Source: Emydura subglobosa (lineage: Eukaryota > Chordata > Testudines > Chelidae). Taken from it: a DNA stretch of 64,000 nt. The notes below the pieces were generated by a model. That model saw only the letters and a program-made list of their open reading frames with translations. It ran no database searches and was not told the origin of the DNA. Shown one piece after another: positions 22,287 to 36,500 of this stretch. The stretch is taken from positions 372,001 through 436,000 of the forward strand of contig ML680053.1 in assembly GCA_007922225.1 (NCBI GenBank), written 5' to 3'. Each line of letters begins with the position of its first letter. Position 1 is the first letter of the stretch. Made by a program: the position numbers and the translations under genes.

Positions 22287-25200
22287 AGTTACAACACTTC
22301 ATTCAGCTAAATCCACATAGTAATCCATACAGAAATACTTCAGAAAAAAGTGCAAATTCTCAAGTCTGTATTTATAATACACCCCGATCTCTTAAAAGAA
22401 AAAGGCATTTGGGATAACAAATGTAACAAGAATAGGTAACAGATCTAAAATGCTCCTGGATTCCGGATCGAGAGCACAGTAAGTTCAGGTATTGTGGGTG
22501 CTGTCATCTTGGAAGAATCAGCTACTGAGCATTCATGGGAAATAGCTGCTATACTTGCACCGGGAACCTGAGATCAGAATTGGACTTGAAGTGTCCAGGC
22601 TTCCCCATGCAAACAGCACCTCTCTCTTCCTTCGGGTGTGGTAAGAAGTGCTCACAAATGTTTGTGCCTTATAAAAATTCTAGGTCAAAATCAATAAAAC
22701 AAATATCCCTCACTAGTGCTGAATTACTCCTGCGGTAGAAGGGCAATGTTTTGGCAAATGCTTCTACCACTTCAGATCAGACATTGCCTAGATGGAGTCT
22801 CACATACAGCTCAAAGCACCAACTTGTAGAGTTAAACCCATAGAATTGGATCCTGCAATGTGTGTGCAGGGGGGAAGGAGGGGCACTCATCTCACATTAA
22901 TGGGGCTGTGTGGGGGAGCAGAGGTGTGCCCACGCACAGCCAGTTTTAGGGTCAAGGACCTTAACGTGAGTGGGTTTTTGCCCTATCTGCAGCCAGCAGC
23001 GTCCACACTTTTGCTTTCTGTGCAAAAGTTTTCAGGAAGTATCTATGAATTCAGCGTGCTTCATAAAGTATCACCTGCCCCCAGCCATAGGGAGGAAACA
23101 CTTACACCAGTACAGGGCAGAGTTCAGGAACACTATGGGGGCACTGGCTACAGAGCAGAAGAATGTCAGAGAAGGAGCAGGCATGTTCTGCCTCCCTCCC
23201 CCCCAGGGAATGCATGGCTGTTTTCTTCAAAATTTCCAACCTCTTTGGCCTGATTTTTTCCTTGATTGTTGAAATTACTTGTGTCCTGGAATTCTGGCAT
23301 ATGTGAGAGTGGGGGCTAAAGAGACCAGTGCTACTTGCGCATTGCAGCACCAGGGCTAGCATTATAGCTCGCATCCTGTGAATGGAGGGATACAACAGCT
23401 TAAAGACCCATCCAGAGCTGCACACTGCCCTATGTGTTGTTGTTGTGTATTATAATAAACTACCCCAGACTTCAAACCAAAGTTAGCTAGCATTTAACCA
23501 ACCTGCACCAGCCACACAGAGAGGAAAGGCTCTCTTCTCAACACACAAAGGGAAACTGGATATTTCATTAAATACAAATGCAGACTAATGGATTGGAAGA
23601 TCAACACAATATAAGACTGCCTCCCTCTCAGGCTGCTTCCCTTCACTGAAGTCCTCTGCCATGTACACAAAGATAAAAAGCCCTGGGAGCCCATGATTGG
23701 CCTGCATTCTAAAGACACATTAAATGTCGGCCTTTTCTTGTTGGCTTCATTCTGCCAAAACCCCAGGTTAAGTTTCTTAATTCCCATTCAAGTCTTATTG
23801 AATCAAAACACAAGCAGTGAACTCTGCAGATGAATTGTTTAGGGTTCCGCAATAGCTAAGAAAGATCATTTTAGTGTATTCCATTTATTCAGTCCCATTT
23901 TAATAGGAAAACATCCTGACTGCAAAGACAGAAGGGGAAGTAATTGTACTTCTAACTACAATAAGTTCACTTAAATTTTGCTTTAGAAACTACCTGCAGT
24001 CACATTCAGTGTTACACTGCCAGGAGAGCGGGGGAGCGTGCATTTTTAACAGCTTTCGCTATCCTCTGCTGCTGCAACTAGACGTCTCTTCCAGAGCTGT
24101 GACAAGCACTGATGTTACCCACTGATGGAGGTGTGTAACAGCTCTTGATTTCCTTTTACTGGGTGAAGAGTAAGTACTCCAATTCTGAAAAGATGGTGCT
24201 TATACAAAAGATAAGTAGAAGAGGTGTATTGTAAATAGTCTCAACTTGCCTGGCAAATTTCTTACGCTTACTTTAAAGGACCATATCCTAGTCCCATGGA
24301 AATTCTGCCACAGACTTGAATGGGATAAAGATTAGGCCCTCTATATGCAGTAGTGCAAAACAAAAAATAATGATGATTGAAACTAATCAAATGCCAGAAA
24401 CAAATAATCACTGGCTCCATCATACAGTAACCTGATGAATCGTTCCACACCAACCTTTAAACATCTTATAAACAGGAAGCACCGGAAAGTCAGTAAACAT
24501 CCAGACAAAGAACTGGTTTTGTTTAGAATTATTCCCCTCCCGACACACAGTTTAAATATTTCTACAATGCAAACAAAACTACTGAAAACACCCATAACTG
24601 AAATGAGATTGTGCACAAGTTCAAAGTGCTAAGGCAGTAGGTACAGCAAAAAGTTACTCAGCAGTGAGGTAACAAGACGATCATCTTTCACAGTAACAAA
24701 AGTAGGGGAGGGGAGGAAAAGAGAGGAAAGGAAACAACTTTTCCAAATGGAATAGTAGGGACACTTCAAGCTTTAGACACAACAATGGAAAACAATGGTA
24801 GCAGCAGATTAAACAGCAGTAATTATTATACCCTTAGAATACAGTCATTCTGGTTCACCACTTGCCCATATTCCAAAAGCATTTCACCCTTGATATACTG
24901 CTTAAGAACTAAGGGCCTGACCATCAAATTAAGAAAGCCACAGATACTCAACTCCACCAGATTTGTCAAGTCTCAGAAGCATTTTAAAACCTGCATCTTT
25001 TAAGTGTTCAAAGGCCTGGTGCACATGTTAAGATTTACCTAATACTGGATGAGATTCAGACCATGCTCAGGTTAACCAGCTACTAGGAAAGCAGATCTGA
25101 AAGCCTCACACAACTCTACGTGCTACACCATACCCACACCTGACCTACCCACATACACAACTCTGTACCCTTTTTACAATGTTTAGCTTTGTTCAAGCAA

Positions 25201-27232
25201 TGCACAAAAAAAATGAATTGTTCTCTTCTGAATTACAAGCAAAGATTCAAAACCCCAAGAACTTGATCCTGTTGCCAATGAAATTAAAGGCAACGCTTCC
25301 ACTCATTTTAGTGGGACCAGAACCAGGTCTGAAGTTTAATCTCCATCAGGAAAAAAATGCAGTCTAAGCAGCAACTTAAAAAGACTTGTCCCACATATCT
25401 TTGGATACATTCCAATGCTGTGCAATACTGTGAAAGCATTCAAGCTTCATTGCTTTCACCCATTTGCACTCACAAATATACAATAATCAAGGGAAACAAC
25501 CCTTTTTGGCATAAGATAAATTTCACTCAACTGTGTGGACAACTTGGAAATCGCACGTAAAATAAAAAAATAAATAAATATTGCTTGTAAATAAGAATTT
25601 GTGCAACACAGACAACTTCCTGCAGCACATGTACATTCATATACAGCTAAAATACTTATTTATGGTCATAGTGCAAAGCCTCCGTCAGCATGACATATCC
25701 AATATCCGCACAGAAATAGAAACCCCGTTGTCCTTTATCTCAGCTAAGCAGATATATATGTACAGCGTTGCTCTGCACTGTTCTATGGAACCTATAAGGG
25801 TATAATAAAGTAGAGGACAAATTCAAAAGTTTAACAATAGTGGCAAACAATGTTTTAAACTTAAGTGCCTCTTGGGTTACATGAACTCAGCTATAAACTG
25901 ATTTAGAGCTGATTACTCAAAAAATATATTACTAACATCCTATAACCATTATGTTTAGGCATTAGACTCTATAGTATGTAGTTTTGTGTTCAATTGTTCT
26001 ATTGAATTATTTTAGTACCATGGTGGCTAGATGACCAGAGCATCACAGTTCTTATTTTAGAGGTTTCTATCACCAGTTTAGCAGAAGAAAGCGTCAAGCA
26101 TTATCCTGCACCCAGAGATATGAGCATCCAAAAGACACTGAATAGGTAAGCAGTGTGCTTTTAAAAATACACTTTTCCCATAACAGTGCTACTTCAGCTA
26201 ATAGCGGCCTTCTGTAGACTTTCCACATTAAGAAAAACAGGTTCCAGTCAAAGAGTAAGGGACTAGTTATTAATTAGGAATAATAGCTAAAAATTTACAC
26301 TAAGGGATGGTTAAAACGAGTTTAGAGGAAGGATCGAATATTTGCAGGCAGGCAACAGCATTTTGACCTAATTTGTAGATGCAATTGTAAGCGATGAAGA
26401 AAAGTGAAAGTAAATGGGTGACTATCCAGAGCCCAAGTCTCATCTACATTAGCTTCCTCTCTCATAAGTGAGCAGAATACATTAGATGTTTTAATTTAAG
26501 ATCATGTAGAATGAGATCCAGAATATTTTGGAAGAGTTTTATAGGGTGAATGAAAGTTAATTTATTAAGCTATGCTCAATGGGCCTCTGGTGATTAGAAT
26601 CACTAATTTAAACAAGACAAGGACAGATTATTTCCCCTGACTGGGACGTCCTGGAAAGGCACTGTTTGATCAATCAAAAGCCAACCTGCGAATCAAATTG
26701 CATGAGTTGCCACTATTGTTTCACCGTTAAGTAAACATCAGTATTTTAAGATACACAAGAAAAAATACAATGCACCAAGAGCATCTCTCATAATAGGATA
26801 TTTAAATGGCTGAAAACCATATACTGTAACAACCTGTCTAAACTAGAAATGTTAAGTACTAACTTCTATTTGAACAAACTTGTAAATTAAGACCTGTAAC
26901 AGTAAATGATACCTACATACTCCACAGCAATGAAGAAGCTGGCTCATTTTGTCAGTCTTATATGACTGCTTATTCCCTTCAAATACCTTTATGACTAACA
27001 GAACTTTTTGAATTCAAGCCTTTTCAAACCAAAGGTGCTAGGTATTAGTTCATTCAACATGAAACCCAGTGTCTTACACTACATCAGAGTTTAGCAGTCT
27101 TAACACTTTGGAGTGCTACATCTTAAACTATGGGAGTTGACTGCCTATGCTAACATACATGTGTCTTTTGGTCAAAAGAACAGGAAATTGTAAATATTAA
27201 CTCCCTCCAAATCAATTTGTCAGCCATAGCTT

Positions 27233-27238
27233 TTTATT
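27233..27238 (-). terminator. Candidate proximal polyadenylation signal of PGM2L1
   Basis: The complement reads AATAAA about 180 nt past the stop codon. It would give a short 3' UTR isoform. Use of this signal is inferred only from its position. Confidence 0.3.
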
Positions 27239-27300
27239 GGAAAACTGACAAAAAGATGCTGCCTCTTTGTTGGTTTTAAGAATATAGCCAGTTAGGTAAT

Positions 27301-27323
27301 ACACACACACACACAAACACACA
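27301..27323. repeat. (AC)n microsatellite
   Basis: A run of AC dinucleotides interrupted once (ACACAAACACAC), within the proximal 3' UTR of PGM2L1. Confidence 0.9.
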
Positions 27324-27414
27324 ATTAATGCTAAATGGAGTTCTGTTCTTGGTTCCTTTGTTCCACATGATACAGCGCAAGGAGTCACTTCTGTAACAAA
27401 CTGTTGGAGGAGAT

Positions 27415-27517
27415 CTACACGGAGCGCCAGATCAGTCTATTCCTACAGGGCTCCAAAAAATTTTCAATCAAAGCCTCAATGACTTTCTGTAGTTGTTCTT
27501 CCAGAAAGGTTTTGTCA
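27415..27517 (-). CDS. PGM2L1: PGM2L1 last coding exon, with stop
   Basis: 103 nt entered in phase from a split serine codon. It encodes the C-terminal helix ([20 protein letters not shown]) and ends RLIWRSV and TAG at 27417-27415. The acceptor is CTCTAG. It corresponds to residues 590-622. The C-terminal WRSV is characteristic of PGM2L1. Confidence 0.96.
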
Positions 27518-30500
27518 CTAGAGGGAGAAATCAACGGCAGAAGTTACAGTAATATCAAGTGATCTACTCCCAAAAAGGCAACTACAACATTTTAACGAAC
27601 TAAACTTGATTAGATTTCAAAAACCCAGAAGTTTCCTTTAGAAGTCGCTTGCCATTCAGCTAATTTTAACATTCATACTTATTGAGCTTCCAGACTTGGA
27701 GTTCAATCTGTTTACTTTACAAAACAGAAGATTGAGAGGTGACTTGATTACAGTATACAAGTACCTTCACAGGGAGACAATATTGTGCGCTAAATTAAAG
27801 AGCCCTTTAGCAAGGAAAGGCGTAACAAGAACTAATGGCTGGAAGCTGAAGCCAGACACATTCAAATTAGGCACAGATCTGAAACACTGAGGGGGATTAG
27901 CCATTGGAACAAACTATCAGGGAAGTAATGGATTCTCAGTCTTGGAGTCTTCAGATCAAGACTGGCTGCCCTTCTAGAAGATATGCTTTAGTCCAACCAG
28001 TTACTGGGCTCAATATAGGGGTAACTGGGTGAAATTTAAGGGCCTGCGATAGACAGATGATCAGATTAGATGATCTAGTGATCCTCTTGTGGCCTTAACC
28101 CCTATGAAGTCTAATTAAATGAAAGCACAAGGGAAGATAAATCAAGACCAACTCCATTCAAGAGAACAGCATGTCTCTAAAGACACATATCCTTCTCTCC
28201 TGCTACCCCCCACCGTATGTTATATTTCCACTGGACACAAGACGAACTGACTCAATCTGATTTTAAGTAGGTCCAATTAGTTTGTGTCCTGTTTAGATCA
28301 GTTTTGGTCATTTTGACCTTGCCTCGGAACTGGCAAGAGACTGGTTGCTCTTTAAAGGTCACCAACCCTCAAAGACTTAAAATACAAATTACCATTGAAA
28401 CAGAGCAGCATTTCATCTAGCATGGTAATCAGTTCCTGATGGTGACCAATGAATAAGGCTTCAGAGGGAGGAATTCTACCTCATTCTTCTAGCTGTGCAG
28501 TGCTATTACATCAAAGAAGGAAGTGCCTTTCTGATCTGCAGCTGCTGATCATCTTACACCTTGGAGTAGAAAGGCTTAATATAGCCCTTCTAATTTCTGT
28601 CCTGGAGAGTGAATGCAGATACTCTTCTTATCCATTTGAATGTCTAATTCTTCAAAATTAAAATTAAACTGTTTCTTTGTATTGGCGTCATGTTAAGTTA
28701 GTCTGTATGCTCTCCAGGGCAGTGATAGTGCCTTTGCTAGCGGATTACTGGGCATACCAAGAGAGTTTTCCATAGACTTGAATGATGAAGGTGCAGCTCC
28801 ATTACTCACCGTTCAAAAATACTGGCCATTCAAGCAAAAGGACTAAAGATTGTAGAGAACAGACAGATTCAGCAAACCTAGTGTTCAGCCATGTGGGAAG
28901 GGGAAATCCTCACCTCTGCTCAGGTGGTGCACACATCTCTGCATAGTACTTGATCTTTGGCTCAGTTCCACTTGTCCGGAGAGTGGCAACACACCCATTT
29001 TGAAAGGTGAAGGTGATCATTTGACTGTTTTTACTCACAGGCAACACCTAATGGAACAACATCATTTTAATCTGTACAATCGATATGCATCTCTCCTCCC
29101 TGCTATACTAAGTTACATGTACTGCATACAAACTAAGACAATGCAAACAAGTGATCAATATGAGAAATTAGTTTCCGCCCATCGAGTGCTGTCTACCTGG
29201 GGACTTAGGGTTGGCTTAACAACGTTGCTCCGGGGTGTGGATTTTTCACAACCCTGACTGACTTAGTTAAACTAACCTAATTTTCTGGTATAGACCAGGC
29301 CTTAATTATCCATGTACAAAATTAATTTAATTAAATACGGGTATCAGTGGAAATTTTAAAAAAATTATTTGATACTTCAATTGTTTAATATTAAAGATTT
29401 TTATCCACTGATGGTATCCTTGAAATCAAATGTGTTTAAATTACTTTGACGCTACTGTGCTTTTCTGTAACTTAAATTTTTAGTTTCGTTTAATCAGCAT
29501 CTTGAATAAAACTTGGTCATAAACTGTGGTATCACCTCTGTGGTTTTAAACTTTCAGCTGTAAATGAAACACAGAGGTGATATCACAGTTTATGACCAAG
29601 TTTTATTCAAGATGCTGATTAAAGGAAACTAATTTAAGTTACAGAAAAGCACAGTAGCTTCAAAGTAACTTAAAAGACAGACTTTAATTAATGTGCTGGA
29701 TTTAACTGTCTATATCACTGTATTTTCAAGAAAACACAGTATATAAGAATTCTTCATTTACCTAGCTATGGTCTCGCAGGGAGGTGAATTACCTCTGCCG
29801 ATGGAAGAACCCTCCTGTCAGTGTAGGTAGGGTCTACCCTGAAGTGCTACAGAGGCGCAGCTGTGCCCCTGTGGTGTTTTAAGCATAGACAAGCCCTAAG
29901 TTTATATCCCAAATACTGGATGTATGGCATCTTTCTGCATCATAAAATCAACCTATGTTAATGTACTTTCACAGGCTCAGAAAACACCTTGTGTCAAAGT
30001 GTTAAAATGTTAGTCACTAGACTAATTTTTCCTCAAAGTATTATGAAACTCACCGATTTCTTATTAAGATGGCTGCTATCATACCCAGTGGTAACATCCC
30101 GTACATGTAATATACCATAAGCGCCACAAGATTTTGGATAAGATTTTGGGGAATCAAAATTCCGAAGCTTTTCAAATATCCTTTTGATAGTAGGAGGGTC
30201 ATAGCACAAAAAATAGGAGGTCTTGGAAATGTGATGTCCATACCTATAAGGAAAAATATTCTTTTAATTACAAGAGTCAAAGTCTTATGCACACTTTAAG
30301 ACAACAGAGTGATGATCAGTTATTGAGAACAGCGATCATGATTCGCATTCATGAGCATGCATAGTATTACACAGACATACCTGGGACTTCAAGTAGATTT
30401 CACTGCATTTTTCAGAACCCAAGCTTACTTTTTATAACATTTCAAGATCTTTCGGTTTTAAATGATAGCCTAGACAATGTAAAATGATGCATGGCTGTCT

Positions 30501-33500
30501 CAGCCTGTTTGCAGACCCAAAATCACTGAACTTCACCAATTCAACCTAAAATGAGGGTCAGTAACAAAGGACAATAATGTACAGTAACCCTCCATAGTCA
30601 CAGAAATGGACTAAACCCAGCTGAGAGAATTACATGAAATTCATACCACTAAAAATATAGCATCCCTGTTTGGAGGCCGGAAAACTGTGCTCAGAGTAGA
30701 GACCCGATCCAATGCCTATCCCCGTGTTGCTATCCCTGGTCTGATCTGTAAGCCTGTATTCTTCCTTGGGCCCCCAGTTTCCATACACTCCTCTAACTGC
30801 TCCTTTCTGGCCCCAAAGAGTAACCTAATTCTTGCCACACCAACCCTTCCTCACCTCCTACTGCATTCTGTTCCACTTTTCCCACTGTTCCTTTGGAAAG
30901 ATATTGAAACGTCCTGCCTCTATGTTGCCCTTGCCAGTATTACTTTTCCAATCCTGCTCTGTGCTGTGCAGAGTCAGTTCTGCCACAATCCACATGGGGC
31001 AGACTGAACTCAGTTCAACAGCACTCAGAACAGTGGCCAGATGCAGCACACTGATGGGAGATATTTAAAAACAAAGGCTAATCAACAGGCCATAGCAAGG
31101 ACAGCAAATTTATTTTCAAATTAAATAGATGACTGTCACTTCCTTTTTAGAAGCTAAGCACCCTGGAAACCTATGTGTTTATACAGCACCTAGCGTAACA
31201 CAGCCCCAGTCTCGCTTGGGTATCTGGAAAAATAAGATACTGGTGAAGTAGTAGTTCACTAAATATTGATACAAACAGAATTTCAGATCTTGAAATGAAT
31301 ATGTACCAGTGTCTCTGATTTAACTACAAGTTTCAAGGGTTTCAATTATTCCTTTAAGTGGTCACTATATTTGATAAACCAGCACAGGGTAGAGCCTAAC
31401 TAATCCAAACCAAGCTGTTTTAATCTGTTCACTAGCAAACACTTCAATTAAAGAGATATTTTCTTAGCACCCCCAAAGTAATTTTTTTTTTTTTTTACTT
31501 TTATATAGCATCTTTAAAGCCCAATGGGAAATTATGGAACAAAATAGAATGAGGAGGACACACATGGAGGAAAGAACCAAACAACATAGCAAGACATATG
31601 CTGGACTGGAATCCTCAGAGAAAAAGACAATGATGTAACCCAAGAACAACTTGGAAAAGCACAGCAGGAGGAGAACTGAAATCTATTAGCACAACATAGG
31701 CAGAAGCTAAGCCTGCAGCAAGAGAGTGTTAAAGATGGACGGCAGTGATGAGGGCCTTGTGTTCCACAAGGAATAAAGAGGCATAAATTGTCAGTTTATA
31801 CTCCAAGCACTTTACAAAGATATACAGAGAGCACCACTAAAATACAGAAGGGAGGACAACCAACACATAGCCTAACAGTGGGAGAAGAGATCATTTTGTC
31901 TAGAGACAGACCCAGGGCAAAACTCTGCTCTTACAGAAACTTTTAGATGCCAGTGCAGAGCAGACTGGGCCTCCTGCATTCTTAAGGACTAGCCTCCAAC
32001 GTGACCTGTATGCCATTTGCTATCTCCCTCAAAGAGAGGAAGAGCTGAAGTAATCCAAAGAGATTTTTAAATTGTGATTCCAGCAAGTCTAGGTGTTTTA
32101 TACCTAATGCTTTTCTCTAAAACCATCCCCCAGTAAGGCCCACACTATAAAGACTCATCAGATCCAATTACAAGTAGTAGTTAACCTTTTTTTTTTTTTT
32201 TTTTTTTAAATGTGTCCCAGAGACATTTATTTTAACAATAAGTTTTCAGATGCAGAGCTCATTGTGAATTTTGAAAAAATTCTTGTGATTTTCTGAAAAT
32301 CAAGACTATACTATGCGATTGTATTTGGTCCCTCCACACCTCTTGATTCTGCCCAGACTTTTATACTTCATTTGTCCTCCCTCCTTAACTACAACATGAG
32401 AAGAATCTCAACAAGAGGTCAGAACTTCTCTTGCAAGATGTTTAAACAAGCAAACATTATTAGGCAGAAGTGTATAATTTAACTCATTTAACAGCAGATT
32501 GACTAAACTGATAATTGACTAAGAACACAATCCTTGCTGATAGGTCTTTTTCATATTTATTCTAGCAGCCTAGGTTTTTATATTGTCCTTCTTCCCCATC
32601 TCCTAATCACTATGTTATCTGTATCAAACACAGTTGACAGGCATCATATTTTTCTGAACAATACATACATTTAATGCATATTAATCCAGTTTATACTTAT
32701 AATGGTATTAATGTTTTATATTGCACTCATTTTTATAGAAGAAAATGTGTCCTATTAGCAAGTGACAGATACTATTATGAATTTGATAGCTTTAGGAAAT
32801 TATGTTTGATAGATTATGCAAAGCTCAGAAAAAATCATAAAGTAGAGCATGTTAAAAAACAGAACTTACATTTCATATATTTCAGTTAGTTGCTGTGCCA
32901 ATGTTAGGTTCTTGGTTTCCAGATAAGATGCCATTTCAGCTGTAACCACAGCTGCACTCACGCCATCCTTATCCAACACTGATGTGCCACACATGAAACC
33001 TGACAATCACAAGACTAGTTTTCAGAGCAGTTCTCTCCATAGATTTCCAATTCCATTTGTTTACTTGGGTGAAGTGTTAAACTTCAGATGCCCTTTGTGC
33101 ACGTAAGACTAAACACATGTCCAAATATTGCCATTCTATTGATGCATATGCTACACTCATCTGCCCGATAAGCTAGCCAGCGTAAGAGTTATGGGGGTGG
33201 GAAGATACATGGAATGCCCTATCAGTTTCAGGTAGACGGAAGCCTATAGCCTTATCATGCTATATTCCCTCTCAGATCTCGCACACTAAGCTGGGTTGGT
33301 TTGAGTAAGTACACTTACTTATGTGCTGCAAGAAATGTTGCCAGTGATTTAATAAACAGCACTAGTCCTACAAGTCAATCATGAATCAATGCCCCCAAAA
33401 GGCTGCCAGATATGTCGTCTTTTGGAGGAGATCTAAAATAGAGGTCTTGACTCCTTGTAGTTGTTAAAGGTCTCTCTACATTTTATGCAAGTTCAGGGAT

Positions 33501-36500
33501 GTTCAAAGTAGGCCTGTGTCCAATCCAACTTAGATAATTGCACTCTGCTTCCCTAAACTCCACTTTTACTTTTAATTGGATATACTTCTTGTGCTACACT
33601 GTTTTTATGTGTTGCTAATCAGCTGCCATGTTCCATCCAAGAGGTGGCTGAATTTCCATAACCGAAGTGCTCCCTCTGTAGTCCTTATCCACCTCTAAGG
33701 GTTGTCAAGAGGGTTTGTTTGTGAAGTGCTCAGAGAGCCTCAAATGAATGATACTATAGAAGAATTGTCAGCTATAAAGGTATAAGTTACTTAACATGTT
33801 TTAGAGATGTTATAGCTGTATTGGTGCCAGGATATTAGAGAGACAAGGTAGGTGAGGGTCTTTTATTAGACCAACTTCTGTTGATGAAAGAGACAAGCAT
33901 TCAAGCTACACAGATGATCCTGAAGAAGAGCTCTGTGTAGCTAGAATGCTTGTCTCTTTCATCAGCAGAAGTTGGTCCAATAAAAGATATTACCTCACCC
34001 AGCAGGTCTCTTTAGTGTTTTAGAGAGTGCTTTACAAAAACATCTGTTACTCTCCAATCTGCTATTCATTGGAACTTTAGATAGGATAGAAGCAGTTTTT
34101 GGAAAGAATACTCCCTTCAGCTTCTTTGAAAATACCAGGCACAAACAAACCGCTAAATGACTGTTGTGTAGAAAAAATTATGCAACCTTCCGTACACCAC
34201 CATGGGCAGGCTACTTCATAACTGTACTCGACTAGGTTTCTTACAATTTGCTCTGAAACATTTGGTACTGACCACTGTTGGAGATGGAATACTAGGTTAC
34301 ATGGATCATTAGTCTGAGCAAGTATGGAAATTACTTTGTACATCATGGACATAGGAAAGAGGACCCTGCATTGGAGACAGGAACCTAACACAAGGATGCA
34401 CCAGTATGGAGCTTTAGTTGAGCTAGCAGTTGGTTAATGGGTACAGTTAGTTCTGGGAGAATAAATCTATTGTCAGACACCACAGATTTCTGAAGTTCTC
34501 TCAAAGGACAGTGTTAAGTGACAGTATCTGAACATATCTAGATTAGTTTACTTTGCAGTAAGGTTACCAAAAACAGAGTCATTAAGTGGCTCGGTAAGCA
34601 AAAAGTAAAGAAAAAAGCAAAGCAAAGCCAAAATCCAACATCCATTACAGAGAATGTTATTGAGTGAACTGAAAACTAGACAGTTTAATTCTGGCCTAAA
34701 AGGATTTTGTATGGATACACAGCTCTTCAGATTGTCTTGTTAGAAAGCTTAAACAGTGCCACGGTCCCCCAGTGTGGGACCCCAATGTGACTCAACAGTA
34801 GATCAGTAGCATCCACAAAGCATTTGGTCTGACAGTAACAGTCTTCATTTTGTTAAAGATAAAATATCAACGTTAGGAAACAGAATGGCAAAGAGGAAGA
34901 CTAAAGAGAAACAAACCTTATGGGATTCCTTGTCACAACCAACATACATTAGCATCAAAATATTGGTTTACTAGCTTCCACATTAAGATATTTTAGAACA
35001 AAATATATTATTTTACCTACCAATAGATTCTTCAAATGCAAAAAGGACTTTTTTTCCATTGTCTAGGAGATCTTTTACTCTACTTCCAATCCATTTAAAA
35101 CCAGGCAGTGTTTCCTGAAAAACGAAGAGGTCACCTTGTTAAAGCTACATTTTTTCAATACAACAGTATCAGGGAACAAGGGGAACATTTGCCGCTTTCA
35201 CATAAAATTAACACCTTTCACCTCAGGATGCTTTCTTCTTTCAAGTCTTAAGAACAAGGTCTAGAATGTCAGAAAATCTCAAAAGGTAAAATGATGCAAA
35301 AGGACTTCATGATCAACAGGACCAAAGAATGCTGGTAAATCAAATACACATAAGAGCAGCCATTCTGGGTCAGACCAATGGTCCATCTAGCCCAGTGCCA
35401 GATGCACCACAGGGAATGAACAGTACCGGGCAATTTATCAACTGACCTATCCCCTGTCGACCAGTCTCAGATTCTGGCAGTCAGAGGTTTAGGGACAACC
35501 AGAGCATGGGGTTGCATCTGTGACCATCTTGGCTAATAGCCACTGATGGACCTATCCTCCAGGAATGTACCTAATTATTTTTTGAAGCCAGCTATACTTT
35601 TGGCCTTCACAAGAATCTCATGGCAACAAGTTCTATAGGTTGACTGTGCATTGTGTGAAGAAATAATCCTTATATTTATTTTAAGCCTGCTGCCAATTAA
35701 TTTCCCCTGGGTGGCCCCTAGTTCTTGTGTTATGTGAAGGGGAACTAACCAACCCTTCCTTATTTGCTTTCTCCACACCATTCATGATTTTATAAGTCTC
35801 TATCATACCTTCTCAGTCATCTCTTAATCATTTTTGTTGCCCTTCTCTGTACCATTTCCAATTCTAATATATCTTTTTTGAGATGGGGTGACCAGAACTG
35901 CATGCAGTATCCAAGGGGTAGGCATATTTTCTGTCTTATTGGTCCCTTTCTTATAGGTTCCTTACATTAGTATTTTTGACTGCTGCTGTCCATTGAGTGG
36001 ATGTTTTCAGAGAACTGTCCACAATGACTCCAAGATCTCTTTCCTGAGTGGTAACAGCTAATTCATACCCCATCATTTTGTATGTGTAGTTGGAATGATA
36101 TTTTCCAATGTGTATTACTTTGCATTTATCAATATTCAATTTCATCTGCCATTTTTGTCTCTTAGTCACCCTGTTTAGTGAGATTCCTTCTTCTCTTTAC
36201 CCCTTTTTCCAGACCACTTATGAATATATTGAACGGCACGGGTCCCAGTATAGATCCTTGGGGGACCTCACTATTTACCTCTCTCCACTGTGAAACATGA
36301 CCATTTATTCCCACCTACCCCTTTGTTTCCTGTCTTTTACCGGTCCATGAGAAGACCTTTCCTTTTACCCCAGGACTGCTTACTTCGCTTAAGGGCCTTT
36401 GAAGGACTCTGTCAAATGCTTTCTCAAAGTCCAAATACACTATAGCCACTGGATCTCCATTATCCACATGCTTGCTGACTCCCTTAAAGAATTCCAATAC

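Larger units (their letters stand above)
22252..27414 (-). other. PGM2L1: Probable long 3' UTR of PGM2L1
   Basis: This roughly 5.1-kb stretch directly follows the PGM2L1 stop codon on the minus strand. No CR1, hAT, DIRS or MITE was recognised in it, although such elements are dense on both sides. It is AT-rich and carries several minus-strand AATAAA signals: complements of TTTATT at 27233-27238, 26561-26566, 23884-23889 and 22281-22286. Vertebrate PGM2L1 transcripts are known for very long 3' UTRs. Continuity of the transcript is inferred. Shorter forms ending at inner signals are possible, and short open frames inside are treated as chance. Confidence 0.6.

Noticed and set aside
29160..29900. 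A single large transposon formed by the two MITE halves and the palindrome between them
   Set aside because: The two halves are opposite ends of the family consensus in orientations that cannot be the two ends of one element. They are better read as two separate truncated copies flanking an unrelated palindrome.
34077..34391. 104-codon minus-strand open frame as an extra PGM2L1 exon
   Set aside because: It lacks splice signals in the right phase, and the flanking exons at 35114-35021 and 32999-32870 already join in frame. The sequence resembles a CR1 3' UTR.
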